From Pseudarthrobacter cellobiosi (GTDB taxonomy: Bacteria; Actinomycetota; Actinomycetes; Actinomycetales; Micrococcaceae): a DNA stretch of 64,000 bases. This document shows, piece after piece, positions 1-8,940 of this stretch. The stretch's first letter is position 1, and every line of letters begins with the position of its first letter. Where the stretch lies: assembly GCF_023913755.1 (NCBI RefSeq), contig NZ_JAMXBJ010000033.1, positions 8,008-72,007 on the forward strand, given 5' to 3'. Below the pieces are notes generated by a model, which was given only the letters and a program-made list of their open reading frames with translations, did no database searches and was not told the DNA's origin. The position numbers were made by a program, and so were the translations under genes.

Positions 1-438
1 GCCGATGCCGCCGCCGAGCGTCAGGCCAGCAACACCCGTGGATCCGATAATGCCGCCGGTTGTTGCGAGCCCGAAGGCGTTTGTTGCGTGGTTGAAGTCG
101 GCCCAGGTGGTGCCTGCTTCAGCCCGGGCCGTTGCGGCAGTAGGATCTACCCGGACGCCCCTGCGGTCGGCGAAGTCGAGCACGAGGCCCCCGTCGCAGG
201 TCCCGAATCCGGGCGCACTGTGCCCACCACCTCTAAGCGCCAGGTCCAGGCCCTCGTCGCGGGCAAAGTTGACTCCCGCGATGACGTCCGCAACTTGCGA
301 AACACGCAATATGGCTGCGGGATGTTTGTCAATCATGCCGTTATAGACGGTCCGTGAGGCGTCGTAGAGGGGGTGGTCGGAAGTGATGACCTGGCCGCGT
401 ACTTTGTCCTGCAGGGCCTGAAATCCGTTGTTGTCCAT
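1..438 (-). CDS. FAD-linked oxidase (BBE/GOOX-like), 5' part only
   Basis: This is the first 146 codons of a gene that runs off the left edge. It starts with ATG at 438, with a GGGAG ribosome site six bases upstream. The visible part is the N-terminal FAD-binding (FAD_binding_4 type) domain. The motif RGGGHS (about residues 69-74) carries the His that usually holds FAD covalently. GFGTCDGG follows, with Cys81 where bicovalently flavinylated members attach the second link. The end is the glycine-rich TLGGGIG loop. Family members oxidise sugars, alcohols or secondary metabolites; the substrate cannot be read from this part. No clear link to the metal genes. Confidence 0.85.
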   Translation of the reverse strand, partial: MDNNGFQALQDKVRGQVITSDHPLYDASRTVYNGMIDKHPAAILRVSQVADVIAGVNFARDEGLDLALRGGGHSAPGFGTCDGGLVLDFADRRGVRVDPTAATARAEAGTTWADFNHATNAFGLATTGGIIGSTGVAGLTLGGGIG

Positions 439-992
439 GGTGACTCCCATTCCCCCTGAGCATGCCTTCACGATCAGGGACTCGGCACAGCCACCCTCCC
501 GGCCGTGCGGGACATTCATGATGCAGCCACTGCGGGCCGGAGGAGAGCCCGGGAGCAGACCGACAGGCCTGCTCCAGCGGCGGAGACCGGATGCACCTAT
601 GCTGCGTGAGTCTTGGCACGCAGCTATCGGCGTGATTCGCGAACATGCGCCTGCCGCGAGCCCGGTAGGCGAAGCTGGCGAGCACACCCCTCGGATCGAC
701 GACTAACCGTAACGTACGCCTGCCCGTTTCCGACGTCAAGAAGCGGCAAGAAAGGCGTTGCCCTCTAGGCCGTCGTCACCTGGCTACGGCATAAGGAGAC
801 ACGCGGTAGCCGAGCTGCGCCTGCCGACCTGAGGCGGTCGCCGATTTCAACAGATGGACCTTGAAATACTGCCTCGTAGAGGGCCGGCTGTTTCGAATGC
901 CAGCGCTATTGTCTTTGCCGTCGGCAAAAGAGCTTAATGGAGCTCGAGCGACGCTCCGTCGCTCCGTCGCTCCGGACAGTAAGGAGAAAACC
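439..992. other. intergenic stretch without a supported gene
   Basis: Several overlapping open frames exist on both strands but none has a recognisable domain or a convincing ribosome site. I see no repeat, RNA gene or operator here. Confidence 0.5.
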
Positions 993-1301
993 ATGACCCT
1001 GACAAGGAAATCACTCGCAGTTTCCGTTATCGTTTTTGCTGGAACTTTAGGGTTTGCGCCGGCTGCGTCTGCAACAATCCACCCGATCGTGGAATCCTTC
1101 GATTGCGCCAACGCCAACGCCTTTGCGAATCATCCACTGGGAGATGTCGCAGAACCGCCCGGTGTCACACCAAGCTACGGCAGCCACTCGACCAAGAGTG
1201 ACCTTGCATCGCTGGCGGCCACGACGAAGGACTTCACGGTCTCGAGCCCGGCATGGTCTGACTTCAAGCTCAACGGTGTTTGCGGGCAGGTTGGCCGCTA
1301 G
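993..1301 (+). CDS. small secreted protein, unknown function
   Basis: A 102-residue protein. ATG 993 is chosen because AAGGAG lies at 981-986; the frame is open further upstream but that part has no ribosome site. Residues 1 to about 27 are a clear signal peptide (MTLTRKS, hydrophobic core, ending PAASA). The mature part is about 75 residues with two cysteines (FDCAN and NGVCGQ) that could form one disulfide. I do not recognise the family. Neighbouring genes are unrelated in orientation or distance, so it is probably monocistronic. Confidence 0.6.
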   Translation: MTLTRKSLAVSVIVFAGTLGFAPAASATIHPIVESFDCANANAFANHPLGDVAEPPGVTPSYGSHSTKSDLASLAATTKDFTVSSPAWSDFKLNGVCGQVGR

Positions 1302-1551
1302 GCAAACAGGATGCGCAGGATGCGCGGCCCCTGTCTGGGAGGGGCGCGCGTATCACTTCATCGACAGACACTGCCGCGCTCAGGACGAGCGCGCTTTTCG
1401 TGGAAAGAGTTGCTGAGCGTCCAACTATGCGACGGTCGCCAGCAAAGTAGCAGCCATCGTCTCCCACTCGTCAAGCAGGTCACAAAGAGCATTTCCGCTT
1501 CGCCGCTCGGCCCAAAGCCGCTACCGTTGCCACAGACGTAGGGGATGGACC

Positions 1552-1923
1552 ATGGAATCGATAATAGTGGAAGGCGGCAAAGGCACCGTCGAACTCCAAG
1601 CTGATGGAGTCATTCACGTCACCTGGAAGCCCAATGTCAGTATCGGGGCTCAAGACGCACGCGCCGCAATGGCCGCAGTCAACGAAATAGCCGACGGTTC
1701 GGCATATCCGATGCTGATGGAAATGGCGACAGTAGAGGCCGTGAGCCGCCAGGCCCGCGCCTTCTTCTCCATCCCGTCTGCGGCCTCCCGGATCGCCTTT
1801 CTTGGATCCGGCCCTGTGGATCGCGTTCTCGCAAACTTCTTCTTCGACATGGGCGTCCCCCCTTGCCCCACCCGCTATTTCAGTTCCCGGACCGAATCCA
1901 TAAGCTGGTTGCTCAGAGAATAG
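1552..1923 (+). CDS. STAS/SpoIIAA-like protein (DUF7793-like)
   Basis: A 123-residue soluble protein. Its pattern is a beta-rich start, then NVSIGAQDARAAMAAVNEIA and YPMLMEM, then an amphipathic helix and a buried strand (RIAFLGSG). This resembles the small STAS/SpoIIAA-like proteins found in many copies in Arthrobacter relatives. Their role is not firmly known; STAS folds usually mediate protein-protein switching. ATG 1552 follows a weak purine-rich site. It stands alone between a secreted protein and a convergent gene. Confidence 0.6.
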   Translation: MESIIVEGGKGTVELQADGVIHVTWKPNVSIGAQDARAAMAAVNEIADGSAYPMLMEMATVEAVSRQARAFFSIPSAASRIAFLGSGPVDRVLANFFFDMGVPPCPTRYFSSRTESISWLLRE

Positions 1924-2169
1924 GCTGCCCGCCGCTGAACATCGCTTTGGGAGCATCCGGGAAATGTCCGGGGAGTGCTAAATCCAGGAAAATCCCTCTG
2001 CACCAAACTGTGCTCGAAGTCCAGTTCCTCGGCATTCAGCTGCTGCGGCCCGGACCGCGGGGACACCGTCACACGTCCATGACCAAAAGAACCGACGGAC
2101 GGCGCCGACCCACATGATCTGATCCCCTTGAGCCGAAGGACTGGAAACGGACGGCGTGAATCCCGTGCG

Positions 2170-2592
2170 CTAGTTATGCAGGACAGCGTCAGGGGGACGC
2201 GGTGCGATGACCGGGTCTGCATGGCGATGCACCAGTGCCCACGTGTCGCCTTCGGGGCGATAAACGCTCGTTACGCGCAGATCAAACGGCGATATTTCGT
2301 CTCCTCCTCCAAGCTTGGCCTGCCAATGTTCTATGTCGAGGAAAACGGCGAGTTCGGAAGTGACGTGCCGGGTGAGGCCATCAACAGCAGTGATGCTTCC
2401 GTCTTTGAACCGGGCAGCGGCTGAATTGAGGGCCTTTAATACTCGCTCCCATCCCACAACCGGTGGACCCCAGGGATTGGCAAGGGACACATCCTCGCCG
2501 TGGGAGAAAATGGCCTTGGCGGGTTCCGGGTCTCCTTTAGCAAAATCATTCATCGTTTGATGAAACTGGCCGACGACTTCGTCAAGCTGCAT
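2170..2592 (-). CDS. NTF2/SnoaL-like (DUF4440-type) protein
   Basis: A 140-residue protein with an NTF2-like fold pattern: an N-terminal helix (VVGQFHQTMNDFAKGD), a pocket segment with WGPPVVGWERV, and C-terminal strands ending in DTWALVHRHADPV. Such proteins are small ligand-binding or isomerase-like enzymes; the ligand is unknown. ATG 2592 is preferred over an in-frame GTG nine bases upstream because AAGGTGG precedes it at a normal distance. Base composition is lower in GC than the metal genes. Confidence 0.7.
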   Translation of the reverse strand: MQLDEVVGQFHQTMNDFAKGDPEPAKAIFSHGEDVSLANPWGPPVVGWERVLKALNSAAARFKDGSITAVDGLTRHVTSELAVFLDIEHWQAKLGGGDEISPFDLRVTSVYRPEGDTWALVHRHADPVIAPRPPDAVLHN

Positions 2593-2701
2593 TGTTTCCA
2601 CCTTCTGACCGCTTGTGGCGTTTGGAGTATGCGCATACTACGGCACGGCACCCAGCCCGTCACCAGCTTCCTAAATTCATCTCCAAACAGCGGCACTCAT
2701 T

Positions 2702-2957
2702 TTAGCTGTCTGCCTTGAGGTACTGGTAAAAGGGTTTCGCGGCTGATGCCGAATTCGCGGGCGAGGCCGGTCTTCTGTTCACCGGCGCCGGCCCGTTTCC
2801 TCAGCTCGCCTGCCTTCTCGGGAGAGAGTGCTTTCCGGCGTCCGCGGTAGGCTCCGCGCGCCTTGGCCAGCGTGATGCCTTCGCGCTGCCGTTCACCGAT
2901 CAGTGCCCGTTCAAATTCGGCGAAGGCGCCCATGACGGAGAGCATCAGGTTCGCCAA
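2702..2957 (-). pseudogene. serine recombinase (resolvase) C-terminal fragment, frameshifted
   Basis: The frame beginning MANLMLSVMGAFAEFER and continuing through GERQREGITLAKARGAYRGRRKALSP is the end of the catalytic domain plus the DNA-binding domain of a Tn3-type resolvase/invertase. The N-terminal 100 or so residues with the catalytic Ser are absent. At the 3' end one extra T in a T-run (minus strand CCTTTTACC) changes the expected ETLYQYLKADS end into ETLLPVPQGRQLK. Removing it restores YQYLKADS and a stop at 2702. It is therefore a double-broken remnant, marking past transposition. Confidence 0.75.
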
Positions 2958-3265
2958 GAGTGATACCCGTGGCTTTGACGATCACAGTCAATCAGGCGCC
3001 TTCCCAGCCTGTCAGGAGGTCACCTTCGCCGCGTGCCAAATGAGTGGCGTCTTCAAAGCAGCATAGGTAGTCAATCGCCAGCACTTGATGCGTGTCATTG
3101 TTCTGTCCCTTTTAACCAGTGGAACATGATTAGCCATTCAACGCTCCCGCCTAAACTCCGGTGCGCGCGCGACGTTTTGAATCTCTGTGTGACGCACCCC
3201 TTTTCACTGGGGGATCCATAAAATGTGAGCCCGGGCAGCTGGCAGCGGCCGAACAGGCCGTCCCA
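2958..3265. other. gene-poor stretch next to recombinase remnant
   Basis: The only candidate is a 41-codon minus-strand frame (3137 down to 3012, GGGAG upstream, starting MANHVPLVKRD) with no recognisable family. The stretch is probably transposon scar. No operator or RNA gene seen. Confidence 0.4.
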
Positions 3266-3439
3266 TCAGCTCGTGGCGCCCGCGGCGTACTTGGCTGGAT
3301 CGGCCTTAAAACTGGTCGCGCAGGTCTGCGAGCAGAAGTAGTAAGTCCGGCCCTCGTACTCGGCGCTGGCCGCGGCGGTAGCGGGGTCCACGGTCATTCC
3401 GCAGACGGGATCGGTCACCTTCTCTGATGTGCGGGACAT
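3266..3439 (-). CDS. YHS-domain metal-binding protein
   Basis: A 57-residue protein that is essentially one YHS (TRASH-like) domain: DPVCGMTVDP, then a strand EGRTYYFCSQTCATSF and a C-terminal helix ending KYAAGATS. The three cysteines (CGM and CxxxC) are the metal ligands of the family. YHS domains often occur as an N-terminal part of copper P-type ATPases; here it is free-standing, 220 bases downstream of the ATPase on the same strand and probably cotranscribed. It likely carries or senses Cu/Ag. Start ATG 3439 follows GGAGGAAT. The gene is shorter than most predicted genes. Confidence 0.85.
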   Translation of the reverse strand: MSRTSEKVTDPVCGMTVDPATAAASAEYEGRTYYFCSQTCATSFKADPAKYAAGATS

Positions 3440-3660
3440 GTATTCCTCCTTCTCTTATCGGTTCCAATCCTTCCAGCACTGGAACGGCGGCTTTTGTTGT
3501 CACGAGCATGGGACCAGTTGGAGGTGTTACTGCCCCCGAAAGACCATCAGGCCCGCCGGAGCCCATCCTTCCCAATCATGCTCCACCATCGAACATGCCC
3601 GTCTCTCCTTCCCAATGCCAAAAGATTCCACGTTACGCGGGCCAGTCTTTTCCGTCGTTG

Positions 3661-6480
3661 TCATCCGCCTTGTCTCCCGGCTGCGGGTGCCTTGAAGGCA
3701 TTCAGGCGGCTGGAGTTGACCACCACGCTGATGCTGGAGAGCGCCATGGCGGCGCCGGCGACCATCGGGGACAGCAGCGCTCCCGTCCAGGGATAGAGCA
3801 GGCCTGCCGCGAGGGGGATGGCTGCGGTGTTGTAGCCGAAGGCCAGCACGAGGTTCTGCCGGATGTTGCGCATGGTGGCCCGTGACAGCGCGACGGTCTT
3901 GGTTAGTCCGGACAGCTCCCCTGACATGAGTGTGACGTCGGCGGCCTCGATGGCCACGTCGGTTCCGGTGCCAATGGCGATGCCGACGTCGGCCTGCGCG
4001 AGGGCAGGGGCATCGTTGATGCCGTCGCCCACCATGGCCACCAGTTTCCCCTCGTCCTGGAGCGAACGGATCTCGGACGCTTTGTCCCTGGGCAGGACAT
4101 CCGCCAACACCCGGTCGATGCCGGTCTGCCGGGCGATGGCTTCGGCCGTTGCCTTGTTGTCTCCGGTGATCATGACCACCTCGAGCCCTCGCCGGCGCAA
4201 GTCAGCGACGGCGTCCGCGGAGTCTGGCTTAAGCGTGTCCGCCACGGCGAGGACTCCCGCGGGCCGGCTGTCGATGGCAACATACACAGCGGTCTTCCCG
4301 TCGCGTGCCAACCGCTCGGCATCTGCCTGGAGTTCTGATGTGGAGATCCCGGCGTCGGACAGAAGGCTGACGTTTCCGATCAGCACCTCATGGTTTTCCA
4401 CGGTGGCGCGGATGCCCTTGCCGGTGATCGAGTCGAAGGCGGTTGCCGACGGGAGTTCCGTCCCCTGTTCGCGCGCCCCGTTGATGATGGCCGCGGCGAG
4501 GGGATGTTCGCTGTCCGCCTCGGCCGCTCCGGCGAGGCGCAGCAGTTCAGTGCTGTCGTAGCCATCGGCAGGGGCAATGTCAGTGAGGGCCGGTTTCCCT
4601 CGGGTGAGTGTTCCTGTTTTGTCCAGCACAACGGTGTGGAGCTTGTGCACTGTCTCCAGGGCCGCGGCGCTCTTGACGAGGACCCCGAGTGAGGCGCCCT
4701 TGCCGCTGGCTACCATGATCGACAGCGGAGTCGCCAGCCCGAGCGCGCAGGGGCAGGCAATAATCAGCACGCTGACCCCGGCAACGACGGCCAGGGACAG
4801 TGAATCGCCCGCCGTGAACCAGAGAACAAACGTTGCGATCGCGATGAACACCACGGCGGGCACGAAGTATCCCGAAACGGCGTCGGCCAACCGCTGGATC
4901 GGCGCTTTGGAGCTCTGGGCTTCCTGGACGAGCTTGATGATTTGTGCAAGTGCGGTGTCGGCGCCGACGCGGGTGGCGCGCATGGTGAACGCGCCGGTGC
5001 CGTTGACGGTCGCACCGATGACAGTGTCCCCGGCCTGCTTGGTCACGGGAATGCTCTCGCCGGTGACCATCGACTCATCCACGGCCGAGCGGCCCTCGAT
5101 GATTTCGCCATCGACAGGGATCTTTTCACCCGGCCGGACCCGGATCTCGTCCCCGAGCTGGACGTCTTCGACGGCCGTCTCGAATTCCTGTCCGTCCCTG
5201 AGCACTTTCGCGGTTGCGGGGGTGAGCGCGACGAGTGCACGGATGGCGTTTCCGGTGCCGGCGCGGGCTCTTGCTTCCACGAGACGGCCCAGAAGGATCA
5301 CGGTGATGATGAAGGACACCACCTCGTAGTAGACCTCCCGCACGTCCGGCGGGAGAAGCTGCGGGGCAAACGTCACGACCAGGCTGTATCCGAACGCCGC
5401 CGTGGTGCCCAGCGTGATGAGGCTGTTCATTTCCGCGGAGCGGTTGGCCAGCGCCCGCCAGCCGATCCGGTGGATGGGCCAGCCGACAACGAACATGACC
5501 GGCAGTGTCAGCAGCAGCTGGGTCAACGGGCTTTGCAGGATATCCGGCACATACTGGTCTCCGAGGAAGTACTTTCCCATGACCGCGTACAGCACCGGCA
5601 GCGTAAGCATGGTCCCCAGACCGACCCGCCACCGCAGGTCCCGCAACTCCGCCTCGCGTGCCCCGGCCTCCGCATCCTGCTTACCTGAGGATCCGGGCTC
5701 GATGCGCAGCCGGGCAGGGAAGCCGGTGGCTTGGGACACGGCTTGTTCAAGGGTCTTCACATCGGATTGTGTCGGGTCGTACATCACCACGGCACGCTCC
5801 GCACCGAAGTTGACGTTGGCGCTGTCCACACCCGGTATGTGGAGGAGTGCCGCCTCGGCATGTCCGCTGTCCCTGGGCAGGCTGCTGAGGGCTCCGGGAA
5901 GCAGGAATTCCGCCCGTTCGGGTGCTAGCTGCCGCTCCACCATGGGTCCAACGCCGACAGCACGTGCGGTCTCCCGGTCGCGCGGCACGGATGGCTTCGA
6001 GGCGGGCGCCGCAGCGCCGCCGTGGGCCGTTTCAGAGCCGACAGGCCCACCGGCCGTATCGTCGTGCGCTGTGCCGCCCCCGGCACCGGCAGCAGTTGCG
6101 CCGTCTGCCGGGTCAACAATCAGCCGACCGTGGAGCATATTCATTCCGCAGGCCCACGCGTACTCCCCGGGCTCCTCAATAAGGAGGTCAACAGACGTTG
6201 TGTCAAAGGCCGCAAGCGACGCGCTTTTGCGCAGATCCGGGAAAACGACCCTGCTGGTGCACTCGCTGTTGTCCTGCCGGTTGAAGCGGAGCCGGACCGG
6301 CTTTCCCGCGCTGACGCGGACAAGGTCAGGGGAATAACCCCCCCGGACTTCGATATCCACTTGCTGCACCCCGCCCCTTAGCTCCGCCGAAACGGCATTT
6401 CGGGGAGCGAAGAAATACCACGCCAGAAGCCCGATGAGCGCAGCCCCGCCAAAAATCACTACCAGGTCGATAAGGTCCAT
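3661..6480 (-). CDS. copper P-type ATPase with N-terminal cupredoxin domain
   Basis: A 939-residue heavy-metal P1B ATPase. Residues 1-22 form a membrane anchor. About 38-124 are a cupredoxin-like domain with Cys ligands in SECTSRVVF and the ACGMNMLHG loop. About 190-262 look like an HMA fold without its CxxC. The ATPase core follows: TGES near 472, the transport motif [11 protein letters not shown] near 577 (CPC, Cu+/Ag+ type), DKTG near 620 and [10 protein letters not shown] near 817. It should export Cu+ and, unusually, has a cupredoxin on its own N-terminus, probably facing outside because it follows the first anchor. A YHS protein lies downstream in the same direction. Confidence 0.9.
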   Translation of the reverse strand: MDLIDLVVIFGGAALIGLLAWYFFAPRNAVSAELRGGVQQVDIEVRGGYSPDLVRVSAGKPVRLRFNRQDNSECTSRVVFPDLRKSASLAAFDTTSVDLLIEEPGEYAWACGMNMLHGRLIVDPADGATAAGAGGGTAHDDTAGGPVGSETAHGGAAAPASKPSVPRDRETARAVGVGPMVERQLAPERAEFLLPGALSSLPRDSGHAEAALLHIPGVDSANVNFGAERAVVMYDPTQSDVKTLEQAVSQATGFPARLRIEPGSSGKQDAEAGAREAELRDLRWRVGLGTMLTLPVLYAVMGKYFLGDQYVPDILQSPLTQLLLTLPVMFVVGWPIHRIGWRALANRSAEMNSLITLGTTAAFGYSLVVTFAPQLLPPDVREVYYEVVSFIITVILLGRLVEARARAGTGNAIRALVALTPATAKVLRDGQEFETAVEDVQLGDEIRVRPGEKIPVDGEIIEGRSAVDESMVTGESIPVTKQAGDTVIGATVNGTGAFTMRATRVGADTALAQIIKLVQEAQSSKAPIQRLADAVSGYFVPAVVFIAIATFVLWFTAGDSLSLAVVAGVSVLIIACPCALGLATPLSIMVASGKGASLGVLVKSAAALETVHKLHTVVLDKTGTLTRGKPALTDIAPADGYDSTELLRLAGAAEADSEHPLAAAIINGAREQGTELPSATAFDSITGKGIRATVENHEVLIGNVSLLSDAGISTSELQADAERLARDGKTAVYVAIDSRPAGVLAVADTLKPDSADAVADLRRRGLEVVMITGDNKATAEAIARQTGIDRVLADVLPRDKASEIRSLQDEGKLVAMVGDGINDAPALAQADVGIAIGTGTDVAIEAADVTLMSGELSGLTKTVALSRATMRNIRQNLVLAFGYNTAAIPLAAGLLYPWTGALLSPMVAGAAMALSSISVVVNSSRLNAFKAPAAGRQGG

Positions 6481-6903
6481 TCCGCTCTTCCCCTGCTTTC
6501 GTGGTTCTGCTCCATCCTCAAATACCCATTCTGCTCATTCCGACCCGAGGAATCGCCTATGCCTGACGAGGGCTAAGAGTCATCCCGCCGTCGCTGGACA
6601 TGAATAGTCCCTTGGCCGTCGCGGCTCAGAGGTGCCGGTTCCCTTCGGAACCTTCCATGGGCGGACTTCCCCGGGTCCGACCCCGGAGAAGTACATGCGG
6701 CTCTGTAGTCGGAGGAGTAGTGGACAGGTCCACGCCGGTCACCTTCTTGGCGTCCGTGAAGGCTGCGTATCGAATCACCGGGGCCGAGCCGCCCCAGGGC
6801 CCGGGTGCTGCTGCCGTCTGTCGAGCGTTTAGGGCCGGGTTCATACGTCGTCTCCCTGCTCTTGCAAATACCGCTCCCCCTTGCCTGCTCAGTCCCTGCA
6901 CAA
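6481..6903. other. divergent intergenic region
   Basis: Lies between the ATPase start (minus) and the Met-rich protein (plus), so it must hold both promoters. Apart from the palindromic operator at its right end (6904-6920) I see no gene, repeat or riboswitch. Confidence 0.5.
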
Positions 6904-6920
6904 TACTATGCTACTTAGTA
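6904..6920. promoter_or_regulatory. BlaI-type operator, TACTAT-gctac-TTAGTA
   Basis: This 17-bp site has two 6-bp half-sites separated by 5 bp, with one mismatch to the window consensus TACTAT-N5-ATAGTA. It sits 35 bp upstream of the start at 6955. TACTAT could also serve as a -10 element, so binding would block initiation. Confidence 0.6.
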
Positions 6921-6954
6921 GATAACTACTCATAGACGAAAGATGGAGGCGCTC

Positions 6955-7257
6955 ATGCGCTCACGTACTTGGATGGTCACACTCGCAACGGCTGGACTTC
7001 TTGCCGCCGGCGCCGCAGCGCCCGCCTATGCCGCCGAAGGCACGGCCCCGGCCGCAAGCTCGGCTCCGGCGGCGGAACGGGCCGCGGCAAGTGGTCGGGA
7101 CGGCGCGCCTGACATGGGTCGGATGCACGAGCAGATGATGAAGGGCATGCGGGACATGGCCAGCATGGAAGAGATGATGCAGCGCATACCGGGCCTGGCT
7201 AAAATGTGCGAAAAGATGATGACTGATAGCGCGTCCGAGGGGACATCGCAGATCTAG
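6955..7257 (+). CDS. small exported Met/His-rich protein
   Basis: A 100-residue protein. ATG 6955 is preferred over ATG 6943 because GGAGG (6945-6949) lies inside the longer reading. A signal peptide (MRSRTWMVTLATAG...APAYA) is followed by an Ala-rich linker. The C-terminal part is rich in Met: MGRMHEQMMKGMRDM, then MEEMMQRIPGLAKMCEKMM. Clustered Met, His and one Cys suit binding of Cu+/Ag+ outside the membrane; this is inference. It shares the MxRMHE(L/Q)MM motif with the protein at 27935 and, like it, has a BlaI-type operator upstream and a mini membrane-protein frame downstream. Confidence 0.65.
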   Translation: MRSRTWMVTLATAGLLAAGAAAPAYAAEGTAPAASSAPAAERAAASGRDGAPDMGRMHEQMMKGMRDMASMEEMMQRIPGLAKMCEKMMTDSASEGTSQI

Positions 7258-7298
7258 CACCTTCTGGTGATTCCATATTAATAAAGGTGGAGCATTCG

Positions 7299-7400
7299 AT
7301 GAATCCGTCGATCATCTTCGGGTTTGCCGCCGCCTGGTCGGCCTCTGCTTTCGCGCCCCGCACTGGATTCCCGCCTCGCTCCGGACGGTCAACCCGATAG
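7299..7400 (+). pseudogene. truncated mini membrane protein frame
   Basis: ATG 7299 with AAAGGTGGAG upstream opens a 33-codon frame, MNPSIIFGFAAAWSASAF, which then runs into an inverted repeat and stops. In the paralogous pairs (27935/28171 and the 13501 region) a 70-75 residue single-pass membrane protein occupies this place, so this is probably the start of a third copy cut off by rearrangement near 7340-7360. Confidence 0.4.
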
Positions 7401-7415
7401 AGGCGGGAATCCAGT
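7362..7415. repeat. inverted repeat, 16-bp perfect arms
   Basis: Arms ACTGGATTCCCGCCTC (7362-7377) and its exact complement (7400-7415) flank a 22-bp loop. There is no T-tract, so it is not a typical terminator. It lies where the gene at 7299 is truncated and may be a recombination end. Confidence 0.55.
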
Positions 7416-7754
7416 ACGGACCGCTAATTTTCGACCGCATGGAGGTCCTTGGGCTGCTGATATTCGACTCGCTCTTGCCGTCCATTGAGTTGAGATCAGG
7501 ATCGCGGCCGGGGGCCCTGTTTCCCGATGCTCTGACGTGTAGCCCGCACCTGCGAGAGAGCCATAGCAGCCTATGCAGGAACCTGCGTTTCCTCTGCCTC
7601 TGTGCATGGAGTCTACGAGTTCGCCGTCTTCCAGAAAGAAGACTCCGCCCGTGCAGGTTGGGCACTCGAATCTCGCCCCGTCGCCGCGCATCGTTGCTCC
7701 GTGCAGTGCAGAGGACTTTGGACTTCCAGTGCAGTCGCCTTCGAAAAATGACAT
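7389..7754 (-). CDS. unrecognised open frame, Cys-rich
   Basis: The minus frame stays open from inside the sortase gene to 7389, unusually long for a stretch of lower GC. An ATG at 7754 gives 121 residues with FECPTC and, about 30 residues later, CIGC, which could hold zinc. The C-terminal third reads through the duplicated dedA tail, so that part is not native. I recognise no family and no good ribosome site; it may be a decayed gene. The remainder of 7416-8089 holds nothing else that I can support. Confidence 0.2.
   Translation of the reverse strand: MSFFEGDCTGSPKSSALHGATMRGDGARFECPTCTGGVFFLEDGELVDSMHRGRGNAGSCIGCYGSLAGAGYTSEHRETGPPAAILISTQWTARASRISAAQGPPCGRKLAVRTGFPPLSG
7492..7528. repeat. 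direct repeat copy 1 (dedA 3' end)
   Basis: These 37 bp are identical to 10007-10043, where they encode the last residues and stop of the DedA protein (EIGKQGPRPRS) and a few bases beyond. Weaker similarity continues about 35 bp to the left in both copies. The two copies bracket the sortase/surface-protein segment. Confidence 0.85.
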
Positions 7755-8089
7755 TTGTATAAGCGACTCTCCGCTGCAGGACGGCTGGCCGAAGCCATAT
7801 GACAGCCGGCGGTCAATTCTCGATTCAAGGCCTTCTCGGAATGCTTCGTTATCGAGAGCCGTGCTGGTAAGAACCCCAGATCCTGGGAACGGCGTAATGC
7901 TTAGCCAGTCGGCCGCACCCCACTCCGAACAGGTACCTACGGGTGCTGGTTCGGCAGCACCCCGACAAGGAGGGGAGGAGGGCCGCTGAACCGTTCTGGA
8001 CTCATAACCCCATTCTTGCCCGCGTGGGGCGGCTTGAACAGGCACCGCCTTAGCCGGGGCGGGTGGGGCCGGACCTGGCCGCCGTCCCT

Positions 8090-8842
8090 TCACGCGATGG
8101 GTGACGCCGAAACCACCACGTTCTTCCCCCAAAGGTCTTCGGTGTAGCAGCTGATGAGGACCACCCGGCTGGGCACCATGTCCCAGATGGGGCTGTCTTT
8201 GAGGCCCTCCTTGAGATAGGTGGTGACACTGTCCACGCGGTAACGGATACTGCCGGTTGAGGTGACGACATCGAAGACGTCGCCCACCGCGGCGGCGGAG
8301 CTGAGGTGGTTGAACGGGGCATCCCGGCCTTCCCAGCTGTGCCCGATGACGTACGTGGTGTTGTCCGAGCCGCTGCCGGGAGTTCCGAACGGTGTCAGCC
8401 AATACCCGTCCATGGTGGGGGGCGGCACGAGTGTCCGGCTGGCCACCGCCGAGGCGTCCGGTTCGAGCGGGTGGACCGGGACATCAATGTCGGCCGCCGG
8501 ATAAAGGATGCGCAGCGGCGCGGAGGCTTCCGGCAAAGAGGGAACCGGAGCGGCAGCTGCGGCAGGTCCGGGAGCGGCTGCTTCGGGTGCGGCCGCCTGC
8601 GCGCGGCCCGTGGCAGCGAGCGGCCCTTGAACGGACGACGGCGTGGCCGGGGACTGTGCCGAGAGTTCCCCTGCCGGGACGCCGGCTTCCCCGTGGTTGA
8701 GGAGGGGTCCGCCAAAAGTCAGGGACAGGAAGCCCAGTACCCCACACAGCAGTATGGCAAGATCGCCCCGGTTCAATGCCCTGCCGCGCAGGACGTGCAG
8801 GATGCCCTCGCGGATACCAGGCCTGCCGGCACGTTTGGCCAT
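8090..8842 (-). CDS. class E/F-like sortase
   Basis: A 250-residue membrane-anchored transpeptidase. ATG 8842 has AAGGAG upstream; the longer upstream frame is not needed. There is an N-terminal TM segment (about residues 25-45, ILLCGVLGFLSLTF), an Ala/Pro-rich linker, then the sortase barrel. The catalytic His is in TYVIGHSW and the catalytic Cys in VVLISCYTED. The Arg normally found 8-12 residues after the Cys is not obvious: the strand reads WGKNVVVSAS, with Lys. It probably anchors the repeat protein encoded just upstream on the same strand. Confidence 0.8.
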   Translation of the reverse strand: MAKRAGRPGIREGILHVLRGRALNRGDLAILLCGVLGFLSLTFGGPLLNHGEAGVPAGELSAQSPATPSSVQGPLAATGRAQAAAPEAAAPGPAAAAAPVPSLPEASAPLRILYPAADIDVPVHPLEPDASAVASRTLVPPPTMDGYWLTPFGTPGSGSDNTTYVIGHSWEGRDAPFNHLSSAAAVGDVFDVVTSTGSIRYRVDSVTTYLKEGLKDSPIWDMVPSRVVLISCYTEDLWGKNVVVSASPIA

Positions 8843-8880
8843 GATGTACTCCTTGTGGATACAGAAGGTTGATGATGGGC

Positions 8881-8915
8881 GAGGGCGTCCCGCCGGGTTT
8901 CGGCGGGACGCCCTC
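8881..8915 (-). terminator. strong hairpin between surface protein and sortase genes
   Basis: A perfect 14-bp stem (GAGGGCGTCCCGCC and complement) with a 7-base loop lies in the 98-bp gap. On the minus strand no U-tract follows. It could partly terminate or stabilise the upstream message, giving more surface protein than sortase. Confidence 0.5.
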
Positions 8916-8940
8916 GGTTGCGGTCCGTTAACATGCCGCG

